From an uncultured Pelagibacteraceae bacterium (lineage in GTDB: Bacteria; Pseudomonadota; Alphaproteobacteria; Pelagibacterales; Pelagibacteraceae), in NCBI GenBank assembly GCA_902577525.1, contig CACGZG010000006.1, positions 1 to 64,000 on the forward strand: a stretch of DNA of 64,000 bases, in the 5' to 3' direction. Below are positions 27,604 to 38,675 of this stretch, in pieces (within the stretch, counting starts at the first letter, position 1; each line of letters starts with the position of its first letter). The position numbers were made by a program, and so were the translations under genes. The notes below the pieces were generated by a model. That model did no database searches. It worked only from the letters and a program-made list of their open reading frames with translations, and had not been told where the DNA came from.

Positions 27604-28491
27604 ATGAATAATAATGTTTATATACTAGAGGATAGAGCCATACTCTATATTAACGGTCCAGATGCAAAAGATTTTCTTCAAAATCTAATAAGCAATGACA
27701 TAAATAAGGTCTCAGATAGCTCTAGTTGTTTTGCTTCTTTATTAACTCCACAAGGCAAATTTTTATATGAATTCATAGTTGTAAAACATAAATCGGGTTA
27801 CTTTATTGATTGTGAAAAATCTCAATCAGAGGAAATTTTTAAACAATTTCATTTATATAAAATTAGAACAAAAATAGAAATTCTCAATTTAAGTAACGAA
27901 TTTGTGGTTGCTAGTTTTGGATATGAAAAATATTTAACTATAACAGGTTCAAAGGATGTTCTAGGCTTTACTTTTAAATATAGAGAAGATCCAATTTTAT
28001 TAGATCCTAGAAATAAATATTTAGGTGCGAGATTGATAATAAATCTAGAAAAACTTTATTTATCTCTAAAAAAACTTGATTTAAAAAATGATAAAATTCA
28101 GAATTATCATAATCATAGTCACAAACTCGGTATAGTTCCAAAAAACTTAAATAAATTGAAAAATAAATTATTTGGAATTGAGTGTAATTTCGAAGAACTA
28201 AACGGAATTGATTTCAAAAAAGGGTGTTACGTTGGTCAGGAGAATACTGCAAGAATTAAATTAAAAAATAAACTTTCAAAAAGATTACTGCCTATTGAAA
28301 TCATTGATGGGAAACTTTCTGAAGATGAAACAATATATTATAACGATATTGACATTGGTAAAGTTCTTATCAATGAAGATTATCCGTTCGCCTTAATAAA
28401 GTATTTAAACGAAAACTTTAATAAAGATTCTATACTTAAAAGTAAAAATGCAACCTTTAAAATATTCATACCTGATTGGCTAAAAATTTAA
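27604..28491 (+). CDS. ygfZ: YgfZ/GcvT-like folate-binding protein
   Basis: Diagnostic 'FKKGCYVGQENTARI' motif. Confidence 0.88.
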   Translation: MNNNVYILEDRAILYINGPDAKDFLQNLISNDINKVSDSSSCFASLLTPQGKFLYEFIVVKHKSGYFIDCEKSQSEEIFKQFHLYKIRTKIEILNLSNEFVVASFGYEKYLTITGSKDVLGFTFKYREDPILLDPRNKYLGARLIINLEKLYLSLKKLDLKNDKIQNYHNHSHKLGIVPKNLNKLKNKLFGIECNFEELNGIDFKKGCYVGQENTARIKLKNKLSKRLLPIEIIDGKLSEDETIYYNDIDIGKVLINEDYPFALIKYLNENFNKDSILKSKNATFKIFIPDWLKI

Positions 28492-28496
28492 GTCTT

Positions 28497-28582
28497 TGGT
28501 GCGGCCAGAGAGACTCGAACTCTCATGGACTAGGTCCACACGGCCCTCAACCGTGCCTGTCTACCAATTTCAGCATGGCCGC
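28497..28582 (-). tRNA. tRNA-Leu (anticodon GAG)
   Basis: Minus strand GCGGCCATGCTGAAATTGGTAGACAGGCACGGTTGAGGGCCGTG...GAGAGTTCGAGTCTCTCTGGCCGCACCA; encoded CCA. Confidence 0.96.
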
Positions 28583-28643
28583 AAACAAATATGACCCACA
28601 TTAAATCAATGACAAGTAGGTTTCAAATTGATAAATTTTAGAT

Positions 28644-29633
28644 ATGGAATTTAATCAGGAAGTAAAAAAAGCAACAGATTCTATTTATCAAAAAATCTCA
28701 AAGGTTATGCCTGAGATTGAATGGTCAGTACATGCTCCATATATCCACAAAATTAATCAACTAAAAAAAGAAAAGAATGCAGTCATTCTTGCTCACAATT
28801 ACCAGACACCAGAAATTTATCATGGTATTGCAGATTTTTCAGCTGACTCTTTAGCTCTTGCGGTTGAGGCTTCAAAAACATCTGCAGATATAATTGTAAT
28901 GGCAGGAGTACATTTTATGGCTGAAACTGCAAAATTGATGAGCCCAAATAAAAAAGTTTTGTTACCTGATATGAATGCTGGGTGTTCACTTTCTTCATCA
29001 ATCACAGGAAAAGATGTAAGATTGCTTAAAGAAAAATATCCAGGAGTACCTGTTGTTTCTTATGTTAATACATCTGCTGATGTTAAAGCAGAAACTGATG
29101 TATGTTGTACTTCTGCGAATGCAGTTAAAATTGTAAAATCACTGGGAGTAAAAAAGGTAATCTTTTTACCTGATGATTATTTAGCAAAATATGTTGCGTC
29201 TCAAACTGATGTAGAAATTATATCTTGGAAAGGAATTTGTATAGTTCATGATCAATTTAATGAAAATGAAATTAATAGCATAAGAAAAAATAATCCAGGA
29301 ATAAAAATTATTGCACACCCTGAGTGTCCTCCAGAAGTAATTAAAGCAAGTGATTTTGCAGGGTCAACCTCTGGAATGATTAATTATGTCAAAAACAATC
29401 AGCCGAAAAAAGTTATGATGGTCACTGAATGTTCAATGAGTGATAATATACAAGTAGAAAATCCTAATGTAGAATTTATAAAACCTTGCAATTTATGTCC
29501 TCACATGAAAAAAATTACTTTACCAAAAATTCTTGATTGTTTAGAGAATGAAACCGGTGAAATAACCATGGATAAAGAAACAATTAATAAAGCGAGATTA
29601 TCAGTAGAAAAAATGGTTGCTATTGGTAGATAA
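28644..29633 (+). CDS. nadA: Quinolinate synthase
   Basis: 'AVILAHNYQTPEIY', 'MAGVHFMAETAKL', 'HPECPPEV', 'NLCPHMKKITL'. Confidence 0.96.
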   Translation: MEFNQEVKKATDSIYQKISKVMPEIEWSVHAPYIHKINQLKKEKNAVILAHNYQTPEIYHGIADFSADSLALAVEASKTSADIIVMAGVHFMAETAKLMSPNKKVLLPDMNAGCSLSSSITGKDVRLLKEKYPGVPVVSYVNTSADVKAETDVCCTSANAVKIVKSLGVKKVIFLPDDYLAKYVASQTDVEIISWKGICIVHDQFNENEINSIRKNNPGIKIIAHPECPPEVIKASDFAGSTSGMINYVKNNQPKKVMMVTECSMSDNIQVENPNVEFIKPCNLCPHMKKITLPKILDCLENETGEITMDKETINKARLSVEKMVAIGR

Positions 29634-29639
29634 CATTTA

Positions 29640-30473
29640 GTGTCAAAAATCAATTTAAGTAAAACTTTTATCAAAGATTGTGTCAAATTAGCTTTAACAG
29701 AAGACTTATATCCCTATGGAGATATAACCTCTAATTTATTAAAAGAAGATAAAATCATTACAGCTAAATTAATATCAAATCAAAAAGCCGTTATTGCAGG
29801 TTTACTTTTTGCAAAAGAAACTTTTAATCAAGTTGATAAAAAAATTAGATTTATAGTAAAAAAAAAAGATGGATCACCAGTTCAAAAAAATTCATTAATT
29901 GCAATAATAAAAGGTCAAGCTAGATCATTACTTATTGGAGAAAGGGTTGCGTTAAATTTTTTATCTCATATTTCAGGCATAGCTACTAAAACTAATCAGT
30001 TTGTAAAACTTGCAGGAAAAAAAAGTAAAATTTGTTGTACTCGTAAAACTATTCCTAATTACAGAGTTATTCAAAAATATGCTGTAAAAGTTGGAGGTGG
30101 TACTAATCATAGATTTAATTTAAGTGACGAATTTTTAATAAAAGATAATCATATCGCTAGTTCAAACATAAGAGATTTGGTTTCCTTAGCTATCAAAAAT
30201 AGAAGAGGAAAAAAAATTACTGTAGAAGTTGATAACTTAAAACAATTTAATGAGATAATTGGCTTAAAATTTGACACTGTTTTGTTTGATAACATGAATG
30301 TTAAAACTTTAAAGCAAGGGGTTAAACTTGCAAAAAAATATTATGAAACTGAAGCTTCAGGAAATATAAATCTTAAAACTATAAAATCATTTGCTTCCAC
30401 TGGCGTAAATAGAATTTCAGTAGGAAGTATTACCCATAGTGTTCCGGCTATTGATTTTAAATTAGAATTTTAA
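29640..30473 (+). CDS. nadC: Nicotinate-nucleotide pyrophosphorylase (carboxylating)
   Basis: 'EDLYPYGDITSNLL', 'ERVALNFLSHISGIAT', 'TRKTIPNYR', 'GGGTNHRFNLSDEFLIKDNHI'; follows nadA; start codon alternative (GTG) possible. Confidence 0.95.
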   Translation: MSKINLSKTFIKDCVKLALTEDLYPYGDITSNLLKEDKIITAKLISNQKAVIAGLLFAKETFNQVDKKIRFIVKKKDGSPVQKNSLIAIIKGQARSLLIGERVALNFLSHISGIATKTNQFVKLAGKKSKICCTRKTIPNYRVIQKYAVKVGGGTNHRFNLSDEFLIKDNHIASSNIRDLVSLAIKNRRGKKITVEVDNLKQFNEIIGLKFDTVLFDNMNVKTLKQGVKLAKKYYETEASGNINLKTIKSFASTGVNRISVGSITHSVPAIDFKLEF

Positions 30474-30486
30474 ATTATTAAATTGG

Positions 30487-33153
30487 TTAATTTTTGTTTT
30501 TTTTAAGTTCAGCTTGAGCAGCAGCTAATCTTGCAATAGGAACTCTGTAAGGGGAACAAGATACATAATTTAAACCAACTTTAGAACAAAAATAAATACT
30601 TTTTGGATCACCTCCGTGCTCGCCACAAATTCCTAGTTTAATCTTTTTATTTTGTTTCTTCCCTTTTTCTACTGCTATCTTCACTAAATCTTTAACACCA
30701 TCATCTATAGACACAAATGGATCAATTGAAAAAATTTTATTATCTATGTAATCATTTAAAAATTTACCACTGTCATCTCTGCTTATACCAAAAGTAGTTT
30801 GAGTTAAGTCGTTAGTTCCAAAACTAAAAAATTCAGCATGTTTTGCTATTTCTTTTGCTTTAATTGCCGCTCTGGGTAATTCTATCATTGTACCAACTAG
30901 AAATTCTATTTTGGTCTTATTCTCATCCTGTACTTTTTTTGCAGTATTAATAACGAGATCCTTCATTATTTTTATTTCAGCTTCTGTTGAGACTAAAGGT
31001 ATCATTATTTCTGGAAAAGCAGATTTTTGCTTATTCTTTTTAAGATCTGACAAAGCTTCGAAAATTGCCCTACATTGCATTTCATAAATCTCTGGAAATG
31101 AAATACCCAACCTACATCCTCTATGTCCAAGCATGGGATTGTGTTCATGAAGTTCTCCTATTCTAGACTCGACCTCTTTTTTATCTACACCCACTATATC
31201 TGCAACTTCAGAGATTTCTTTGTCAGATTTTGGTAAGAACTCATGAAGCGGAGGATCAAGTAATCTAACTGTTACAGGAAGTCCCTGCATAATTTTGAAT
31301 ATTTCCACAAAATCTTTTTTTTGATGTGGTAATAATTTTTCTAATGCCTTAGCTCTATCAGTTTTAGTCTTAGATAAAATCATTTCTCTAACTGACAAAA
31401 TTCTTTCCTCATCAAAAAACATATGTTCTGTTCTACAAAGCCCGATCCCTTCAGCACCAAAGTCTCTAGCCGTTTTGGTATCCAATGGCGTTTCAGAGTT
31501 TGTTCTAATTTTTAATTTTCTTTTATTATCTGCCCAACTCATCAATTTAGAGAAATCTCCTGAAATTTCAGGTTTGACTGTAGGAACTGTGCCTAAAATT
31601 ATCCTTCCAGTAGATCCATCAATTGTAATTGTGTCACCTTCTTTTATTTCAACAGATGAGGTTTTGAAAATTTTTTTATCATAATTTATATCAATTTCAC
31701 TTGAACCAGAAACACAAGGCCTTCCCATACCTCTCGCAACCACAGCTGCATGGCTAGTCATCCCACCTCTCGCAGTTAAAATTCCTTTTGCAGCGTGCAT
31801 ACCTTGAATATCTTCAGGGGAAGTTTCAACTCTTACTAAAATAGTATCTTGCATCATGTCGTTTAATCTTTCTGCTTCTTCTGATGTAAAAACAACTTTT
31901 CCACTTGCTGCACCAGGAGATGCGGGAAGACCATTTGCAATCACTTCAATTGGACTTTTCTCATCTAAGGTAGGATGTAATAACGAGTCTAAAGAATTTG
32001 GATCAATACGTAAAATTGCATCATTTTTAGAAATCAATTTTTCTTTAACCATATCAACTGCAATTTTAACTGCTGACTTTGAGGTTCTTTTTCCGGAACG
32101 AGTTTGTAATATCCAAAGTTTTTTATTTTCAACTGTAAATTCTACATCTTGCATATCCTTATAATGTTTCTCAAGTTTCTTTAAAATTTTGTATAATTCA
32201 GAATATACTTTTGGCATAGACTCCTCCATCGATGCCGCATTTACTTTTGCCTCTTTTTTTGCTTTTTGAGTTATGTACTGAGGTGTTCTTGTTCCAGCAA
32301 CTACATCTTCACCCTGAGCATTAATAAGGTATTCTCCATAAATATCATTTGATCCATTAGATGGGTTTCTTGTGAAAACAACACCTGTTGCACAATCATT
32401 TCCCATATTTCCAAAAACCATAGATTGGACATTGACTGCTGTGCCCCACTCTGATGGAATTTGGTTTAACTTTCTATAAACCTTTGCCCTATTACTTTCC
32501 CAAGATAAAAATACTGCGCTAATAGCACCAAATAATTGTTGATAAACATCTTGAGGAAATTCTTTATCAGATTTTTCCTTAACTGTTTTCTTAAAATCTT
32601 TTATTAAACCATCCCAATCTCCCTCATCTAAATCCGTATCTAGTAATACCCCTTTGGTAAGTTTATAATTCTCAATTAATTCCTCAAAATGATACCCTTG
32701 CACACCCATTACAACATTAGCATACATCTGAATAAATCTTCTGTAACTATCTTTTGCAAATCTTCCGTTAGATGTTTTTTTTGATAAAGCCACTACAGTT
32801 TTATCATTAAGTCCAAGATTAAGAATTGTATCCATCATCCCAGGCATTGAAACTCTGGCACCAGACCTAACGGATAAAAGAAGAGGATTTTTTAAATCAC
32901 CAAATTTTTTCGATACATCTTTTTCTATAACTTTTAACTCTTTTTTTATTTGATTGATTATTTTTGAATTCAATTTTTTTTTATCATTATAAAATATTTC
33001 ACAGACTTTTGTCGAAATTGTAAAACCAGGTGGAACTGGTAGTCCGATCCTACCCATTTCTGACAAATTAGCACCTTTACCACCCAAAAAATCTTTTGGA
33101 TTTTTTATTTTTTTTGATTCTTTTGACTTAAAATTTAAAATTAAATTAGTCAT
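30487..33153 (-). CDS. ppdK: Pyruvate, phosphate dikinase
   Basis: 'GGKGANLSEMGRIGLPVPPGFTIS', 'GGMTSHAAVVARGMGRPCVSG', 'LVGTMIELPRAAI', 'GICGEHGGDP'. Confidence 0.97.
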   Translation of the reverse strand: MTNLILNFKSKESKKIKNPKDFLGGKGANLSEMGRIGLPVPPGFTISTKVCEIFYNDKKKLNSKIINQIKKELKVIEKDVSKKFGDLKNPLLLSVRSGARVSMPGMMDTILNLGLNDKTVVALSKKTSNGRFAKDSYRRFIQMYANVVMGVQGYHFEELIENYKLTKGVLLDTDLDEGDWDGLIKDFKKTVKEKSDKEFPQDVYQQLFGAISAVFLSWESNRAKVYRKLNQIPSEWGTAVNVQSMVFGNMGNDCATGVVFTRNPSNGSNDIYGEYLINAQGEDVVAGTRTPQYITQKAKKEAKVNAASMEESMPKVYSELYKILKKLEKHYKDMQDVEFTVENKKLWILQTRSGKRTSKSAVKIAVDMVKEKLISKNDAILRIDPNSLDSLLHPTLDEKSPIEVIANGLPASPGAASGKVVFTSEEAERLNDMMQDTILVRVETSPEDIQGMHAAKGILTARGGMTSHAAVVARGMGRPCVSGSSEIDINYDKKIFKTSSVEIKEGDTITIDGSTGRIILGTVPTVKPEISGDFSKLMSWADNKRKLKIRTNSETPLDTKTARDFGAEGIGLCRTEHMFFDEERILSVREMILSKTKTDRAKALEKLLPHQKKDFVEIFKIMQGLPVTVRLLDPPLHEFLPKSDKEISEVADIVGVDKKEVESRIGELHEHNPMLGHRGCRLGISFPEIYEMQCRAIFEALSDLKKNKQKSAFPEIMIPLVSTEAEIKIMKDLVINTAKKVQDENKTKIEFLVGTMIELPRAAIKAKEIAKHAEFFSFGTNDLTQTTFGISRDDSGKFLNDYIDNKIFSIDPFVSIDDGVKDLVKIAVEKGKKQNKKIKLGICGEHGGDPKSIYFCSKVGLNYVSCSPYRVPIARLAAAQAELKKNKN

Positions 33154-35218
33154 TATTTGCTTTCAATAATTGAAAATTTATAAAGTTTTGAAAGGTTTTA
33201 CATAACATATTAATAAGTTCCAATCTGTTTTTTCTTAAGGTCTCACTTTCTTCATTCACTCTTACATTTTCAAAAAATTCAAATATCTCCTTTTTTGAAC
33301 CTGCTAAAATTGATAGTGATTTTTCATAATTTTCGTCATTATTGATAGCTAAATAATACTTTTTAATTTCATTTATTTTCTTAAACAAATTATTTTCAAA
33401 ATCACTTTTAAAAATTCCAGGATCAGTTGTATTTTCTATTTCAATTTTTGTGTTTTTAATCTCACTTTCTAAAATATTTGATGCTCTTTTATAACTAGAC
33501 ACAATATCTACGCCAGTCTGTGTATCTATAATCTTATTAAGACATTTTGCCTTTTCAAAAGTTGAAAATAATTTATTTAAAGATAATGATGAAATTGAAG
33601 CTTCTATTATATCATAACGTATTTCTTTTTCTTTAAGATAAAATTTAAATCTATCTCTCAAAAAAACACTCAAGTCTTTTTTAAGATCTTTGTTAAAAAG
33701 TTTATAGCCTTGATCTTCATATAAGCTTGTAGAGTAATTTAATAAATCATTAATTTTTAAATCTTTTTTATTTTCTACAATTATTCGAATAATACCTAAC
33801 GCAATCCTTCTTAACGCTAAAGGATCTTTTGAACTTGTGGGTTTTTCGTTAATTCCAAAAAAACCGACTATAGTATCAATTTTGTCTGTAATAGATAATG
33901 CAACACTAAAAGGTTTTTTGGGAACTTTAGAGCTTAATCCAATTGGTAAATATTGTTCTGTTAATGCCAATGAGATATCCTTATCAAAACCCTGATGTGC
34001 TGAAAAATATCCACCCATTACTCCTTGAAGTTCAGGAAATTCATTTACTAAGTCGGAAGTTAAATCAGTTTTACAAATTGATGCTGACAACTCTACTTTT
34101 TCTCTGCTAATTAATAATTCATCCGAAATCATTCCACCAAGTTTTCTCATTCGTTGAACTTTATCAAAATAACTACCTAAACCTTTAAAAAAATTCATTA
34201 ATCTCAATTCAGATACTTTTTTTACTAAATTTTGAGTTTTATCTTTATTCCAAAAAAATTCTGCATCATTCAGTCTTGCCTCGACAACGTTTTCATTTCC
34301 AATCCTTATAAGTCCTTTATTATCTTTGTTGTTGGCAACAACCAAAAACTCATTAGTAATTTCATTTTTATCATTGAAAGTTGGAAAATATTTTTGATGA
34401 GACTCCATCGTCAAAATTAAAATTTCACTTGGCACGGATAAAAATTTCTTATCAAATTTACATAATAATATATTTGGTCTATCTACTAAGTTTACTACCT
34501 CATCAATAAGCTTAGGGTTTTCATTGATACTTAAATTCCTTTTATTAAGTATCTTTAAAAAAGATCGATTTATAATATTTAATCTTTTATTGTGATTTAT
34601 AAATATTCCCTTACTCTCGAAAAATTTTTCATAAGATTTAAAATCTTCAAAGATTTTTTTTTTTTCCTCAAAATCTTTATCTACAAATGTAGTATTTGAT
34701 GAAATGAGATGGTGAAAATTAAAATTAATTACTTTTTTATCAAATACTGAAAGAATTGATTTAAGAGGTCTTCCCCAATTTAGATCAAATTCACCCCATT
34801 TCATTGAATTTTTCCACTGATAATTTTCTAAAATTTTTGGAGTGAACTCAATTAATAAGTCCCTCGTTTTTAATAAATGTGATTTAGTTTGATAAAAATA
34901 AAATTCATCTTTTTCATTTTTTTTTATATAAAGATTTTTTTTTTCAATTTTATTCGATCTTAAAAAACCTTCTAATGCTTGATCGGGTGCTGAGGTTTTT
35001 GGACCTCTGATTTCTTCTGATTTAATTTTAATTTGTTTATCTAAACCTTGAAATACTACAACCAATCTGTTTGGTGAAGATAAGGAAAAGCTTTTTTTTG
35101 ACTTTACAAATTTTTTGTCAAAAAAAGTTCTGAAATCCTCTAAAACTTTTTCTCTTAAGTTTTTTTGAAGACCTGCTGGAATTTCTTCACTAAAAAGCTC
35201 TAAAAAAAATTCTGACAT
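33146..35218 (-). CDS. glyS: Glycyl-tRNA synthetase beta subunit
   Basis: 'LFSEEIPA', 'GPKTSAPDQALEGFLR', 'MKWGEFDLNWGRPL', 'KDPLALRRIALGIIRI'. Confidence 0.96.
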   Translation of the reverse strand: MSEFFLELFSEEIPAGLQKNLREKVLEDFRTFFDKKFVKSKKSFSLSSPNRLVVVFQGLDKQIKIKSEEIRGPKTSAPDQALEGFLRSNKIEKKNLYIKKNEKDEFYFYQTKSHLLKTRDLLIEFTPKILENYQWKNSMKWGEFDLNWGRPLKSILSVFDKKVINFNFHHLISSNTTFVDKDFEEKKKIFEDFKSYEKFFESKGIFINHNKRLNIINRSFLKILNKRNLSINENPKLIDEVVNLVDRPNILLCKFDKKFLSVPSEILILTMESHQKYFPTFNDKNEITNEFLVVANNKDNKGLIRIGNENVVEARLNDAEFFWNKDKTQNLVKKVSELRLMNFFKGLGSYFDKVQRMRKLGGMISDELLISREKVELSASICKTDLTSDLVNEFPELQGVMGGYFSAHQGFDKDISLALTEQYLPIGLSSKVPKKPFSVALSITDKIDTIVGFFGINEKPTSSKDPLALRRIALGIIRIIVENKKDLKINDLLNYSTSLYEDQGYKLFNKDLKKDLSVFLRDRFKFYLKEKEIRYDIIEASISSLSLNKLFSTFEKAKCLNKIIDTQTGVDIVSSYKRASNILESEIKNTKIEIENTTDPGIFKSDFENNLFKKINEIKKYYLAINNDENYEKSLSILAGSKKEIFEFFENVRVNEESETLRKNRLELINMLCKTFQNFINFQLLKANND

Positions 35219-35219
35219 T

Positions 35220-36098
35220 CTATAATTGAGTATTAATCCAGATTTCAGCTGCTGATTTTGTTATTTCTCTTATTCTTCCAATATATTCAGCTCTTTGAGC
35301 AACACTTATCGCTCCACGCGCATCTAATATATTAAATACGTGACTAGCTTTTAAACATTGATCGTATGCTGGTAAAGATATTTTTTTTTCAACCAATGAT
35401 TTTGCTTCACTTTCTAACATATCAAAAATCTTAAAAAGATTATTTGTATTAGCGTGTTCAAAATTATATGCTGAAAATTCTTTTTCGGCTTGTTGAAATA
35501 CTTCACGATATTCAACATTATTATTATTCCAAATTAAATCGTAAACATTTTTTTTTTGTTGAGTGAACATACAAATTCTCTCTAAACCATAAGTAATTTC
35601 TACAGAAATAGGTTTACATTCAAATCCTGCCATTTGCTGAAAATATGTAAATTGAGTAATCTCCATTCCATCACACCAAACTTCCCATCCAAGTCCTGCA
35701 GCACCAAGAGTTGGGCTTTCCCAGTCATCCTCAACAAATCTTATATCATGATCTTTATGATTTATCCCAATTACTGACAAACTTTGTAAATAGAGTTTTT
35801 TAATATTTGTTGGAGAGGGCTTAATTATAACTTGAAATTGATAATAATGTTGAAGTCTATTTGGATTATCTCCGTATCTACCATCAGTTGGCCGTCTTGA
35901 AGGTTGAACGTAAGCCGCCTGCCAAGGTTTTGGTCCAAGAGATCTTAATGTGGTTGCTGGATGAAATGTTCCAGCTCCAACTTCAATATCATATGGTTGT
36001 AAAATTACACAACCATGTTTACTCCAGTACTTTTGTAAATTAAAAATTGTATCCTGAAACGTTTGAAAATTCAGTTTCTTTTTTTTTTTAGAGACCAT
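35220..36098 (-). CDS. glyQ: Glycyl-tRNA synthetase alpha subunit
   Basis: '[31 protein letters not shown]', '[21 protein letters not shown]'. Confidence 0.98.
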   Translation of the reverse strand: MVSKKKKKLNFQTFQDTIFNLQKYWSKHGCVILQPYDIEVGAGTFHPATTLRSLGPKPWQAAYVQPSRRPTDGRYGDNPNRLQHYYQFQVIIKPSPTNIKKLYLQSLSVIGINHKDHDIRFVEDDWESPTLGAAGLGWEVWCDGMEITQFTYFQQMAGFECKPISVEITYGLERICMFTQQKKNVYDLIWNNNNVEYREVFQQAEKEFSAYNFEHANTNNLFKIFDMLESEAKSLVEKKISLPAYDQCLKASHVFNILDARGAISVAQRAEYIGRIREITKSAAEIWINTQL

Positions 36099-36894
36099 AT
36101 TTTTGCCAAACAGATTTTTCTTCTAGAATATTTGATAATTGATCAACATGATTATTTGATGACGATAATTTTTTACTTAACCAACTTCTGTTTTTTTCAA
36201 ATTTTTTAATGACCACATCTTCTCCAAATTTTTCTTTAAGTATTTGATGGGAATCACCAACTTCATCTATTAGACCTAGTTCTTTAGCTTTACTACCAGA
36301 CCAAAATTCTCCAGAAAATAATTCTACTTCAGATTTTTTTAACTTTGTACCTCTGCTTTTTTCAACAACATTAATAAAATCTTTATGAATATCTAATTGT
36401 ATTGTTTTTAATCTTTCAATGTCATCTTTTTTTTCCTCTAAAAAAGGGTCTAACGTGCTTTTATTTTTTCCTGCTGTATGAATTCTTCTCTCTACTCCAA
36501 TTTTTTTTATCAACTCTGTAAAACCAAATGAAGAATAGATAACACCTATCGAACCAATTATTGAACTAGAATTTGCATATATTTCATCCCCGGCACATGC
36601 GATTAAGTAACCACCAGAAGCGGCAACATCTTCTGCAAAAACAATAACCTTTTTTTTATTTTTTTTTGCCTGAAGTCTTATAAAATTATAGATAAGATGT
36701 GATTGAACAGGAGATCCCCCAGGTGAATTTACTGTTATTGCAATACAAGGTGCTTTTTTAACTGAAAAAGCTTTTAAAATTATTTCCTCCTGGCCTGAAA
36801 AATCAATACCCTGTCTAAATTTCCCAACATTTCCTATAATTCCAGTTAATTTTATATGAGGAATAATTTTTTTCTTTTTTAAAAAAGAGAACAT
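36088..36894 (-). CDS. S49 family (SppA/SohB-like) serine peptidase
   Basis: '[18 protein letters not shown]', '[32 protein letters not shown]'. Confidence 0.93.
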   Translation of the reverse strand: MFSFLKKKKIIPHIKLTGIIGNVGKFRQGIDFSGQEEIILKAFSVKKAPCIAITVNSPGGSPVQSHLIYNFIRLQAKKNKKKVIVFAEDVAASGGYLIACAGDEIYANSSSIIGSIGVIYSSFGFTELIKKIGVERRIHTAGKNKSTLDPFLEEKKDDIERLKTIQLDIHKDFINVVEKSRGTKLKKSEVELFSGEFWSGSKAKELGLIDEVGDSHQILKEKFGEDVVIKKFEKNRSWLSKKLSSSNNHVDQLSNILEEKSVWQKYGL

Positions 36895-37008
36895 TATTTA
36901 TTATTTATAGAATTTTTTTATGAATATAAAGACACCTTATAATTGAAGAATTAGGTGCGTCAATTGATAAGTATCATATGAAAGTTAATGTACTAATTTG
37001 CTGAATAA

Positions 37009-38022
37009 ATGGGAAGTGTAATCCAATTAAAAGACCAAATAAATAATTCTTACTTTCAACTGAAAGATTCTGTTGAAAATAAATTGATAATGGTTGAGGA
37101 AAAAATAAAGACAAAACTATCAAGTAATGTTGAGTTGGTTCAAAAAATGACTGACTATCATCTTGACACTGGTGGTAAAAGATTAAGAGCCTTATTAACT
37201 CTAGGTTCAGCAAAAATGTGTGGTTATACTAAAGGGACTAGAGATGTAAATCTTGCAGCATGTGTCGAACTAATTCATGCAGCCACATTAATGCATGATG
37301 ATGTAATTGATAATGGATCCATTAGAAGAGGAAAAAAAACTCTTAACAAAATATGGGATAATCACTCGTCAGTGCTAGTTGGGGACTACTTACTGAGTAG
37401 ATGTTTTGAAATGATGGTTGAAGATGGGAGTATTGAAGTTCTAAAGTTACTATCCTCTACATCTTCAAAGATTGCTCAGGGAGAAATTTTACAACTTCAA
37501 CATAGAGGAGAGGTAGATATGTTGGAAGAGACTTATTTAAAAATTATTTCAGCTAAAACTGCTGAATTATTTGCAGCATCAACAAAAGTTGGAGCTATAT
37601 TATCTAATATGAAATCTAAAGAGAAAGAAGCTTTAGAATTTTATGGAAGAAACCTTGGATTAACATTTCAAATAGCTGATGACACATTAGATTACAACTC
37701 TGAATTAAAATTATTTGGAAAAAAAATTGGACAAGATTTTTATGAAGGAAAAATAACACTTCCAATAATTTTATTGTTTCAAAAAGCAAAAATTGAAGAA
37801 AGAAAAAAACTTAAAGAAATTTTTTCTAAACAGACAAGAGATGAGAGTGAACTTAATTTTACTTTATCTCTTATTAAACAGTACAATATAATCAAACTTT
37901 GTTATCAAAAAGCTCAACATTATATTAATTTAGCATCAAACTCTTTGTCACTGTTTAAAGATTGTGATGAAAAAATTATTTTAGAAAATTTAACTTCATT
38001 TAGTTTATCCAGAAACTTTTAA
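37009..38022 (+). CDS. ispB: Polyprenyl (octaprenyl-type) diphosphate synthase
   Basis: 'GGKRLRALLTL', 'LMHDDVIDNGSIRRGKKT', 'FQIADDTLDY'. Confidence 0.93.
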   Translation: MGSVIQLKDQINNSYFQLKDSVENKLIMVEEKIKTKLSSNVELVQKMTDYHLDTGGKRLRALLTLGSAKMCGYTKGTRDVNLAACVELIHAATLMHDDVIDNGSIRRGKKTLNKIWDNHSSVLVGDYLLSRCFEMMVEDGSIEVLKLLSSTSSKIAQGEILQLQHRGEVDMLEETYLKIISAKTAELFAASTKVGAILSNMKSKEKEALEFYGRNLGLTFQIADDTLDYNSELKLFGKKIGQDFYEGKITLPIILLFQKAKIEERKKLKEIFSKQTRDESELNFTLSLIKQYNIIKLCYQKAQHYINLASNSLSLFKDCDEKIILENLTSFSLSRNF

Positions 38023-38642
38023 GGGCTTAAAAGACTTTTAGACCAATCGTTATTAACTAAGGTATATTTTAATCTTTCATGAATTCTATTATCACCATCT
38101 AGCCAAAATTCAATACTCTTTGGCTTAAGATTCCAACCAGTCCAATGATCTGGTCTTGGAACTTTTTTTTTATCTTTAAATTTATTTCTAAAATCCTCTA
38201 AAGCTTTTAAAAGATCAGATCTTTTTTTTAAAATACTACTTTGTTTTGATGCCCAAGCTCCTATTCTACTTTCATAAGATCTTGAATTGTAATATTCATC
38301 TGCTGTCTTATCATCTACTTGTTTTAAAGTTCCAACAATTCTAATTTGTCTAAGTAAACTTTTCCAATGAAAACACATAGAGGCATTTGGATTTTCTTTT
38401 AATTCATTTCCTTTTTGACTATTTAAATTTGTATAAAAAATAAATCCATTTTCACTAAAGTTCTTTAAAAGAACCATCCTAACAGACGGAATCCCTTCTT
38501 TATTAGCAGTGCCTAAAGCTAGAGCATTTGGATCATTTATTTCTTTCTTTTTTGCCTCTTCAAACCACCTTTCAAATAATTCGAAAGGATTATCAAGATC
38601 TAAAAAGCATTTATCAAGCCCCAATGAGTTTTTTTGATTCAT
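38019..38642 (-). CDS. pdxH: Pyridoxamine 5'-phosphate oxidase
   Basis: 'PSVRMVLLKNFSENGFIFYTN', 'RIGAWASKQSS', 'RPDHWTGWNLKPKSIEFW'. Confidence 0.96.
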   Translation of the reverse strand: MNQKNSLGLDKCFLDLDNPFELFERWFEEAKKKEINDPNALALGTANKEGIPSVRMVLLKNFSENGFIFYTNLNSQKGNELKENPNASMCFHWKSLLRQIRIVGTLKQVDDKTADEYYNSRSYESRIGAWASKQSSILKKRSDLLKALEDFRNKFKDKKKVPRPDHWTGWNLKPKSIEFWLDGDNRIHERLKYTLVNNDWSKSLLSP

Positions 38643-38675
38643 AATTTTAACAAAATAATCTATACAATATAAATA

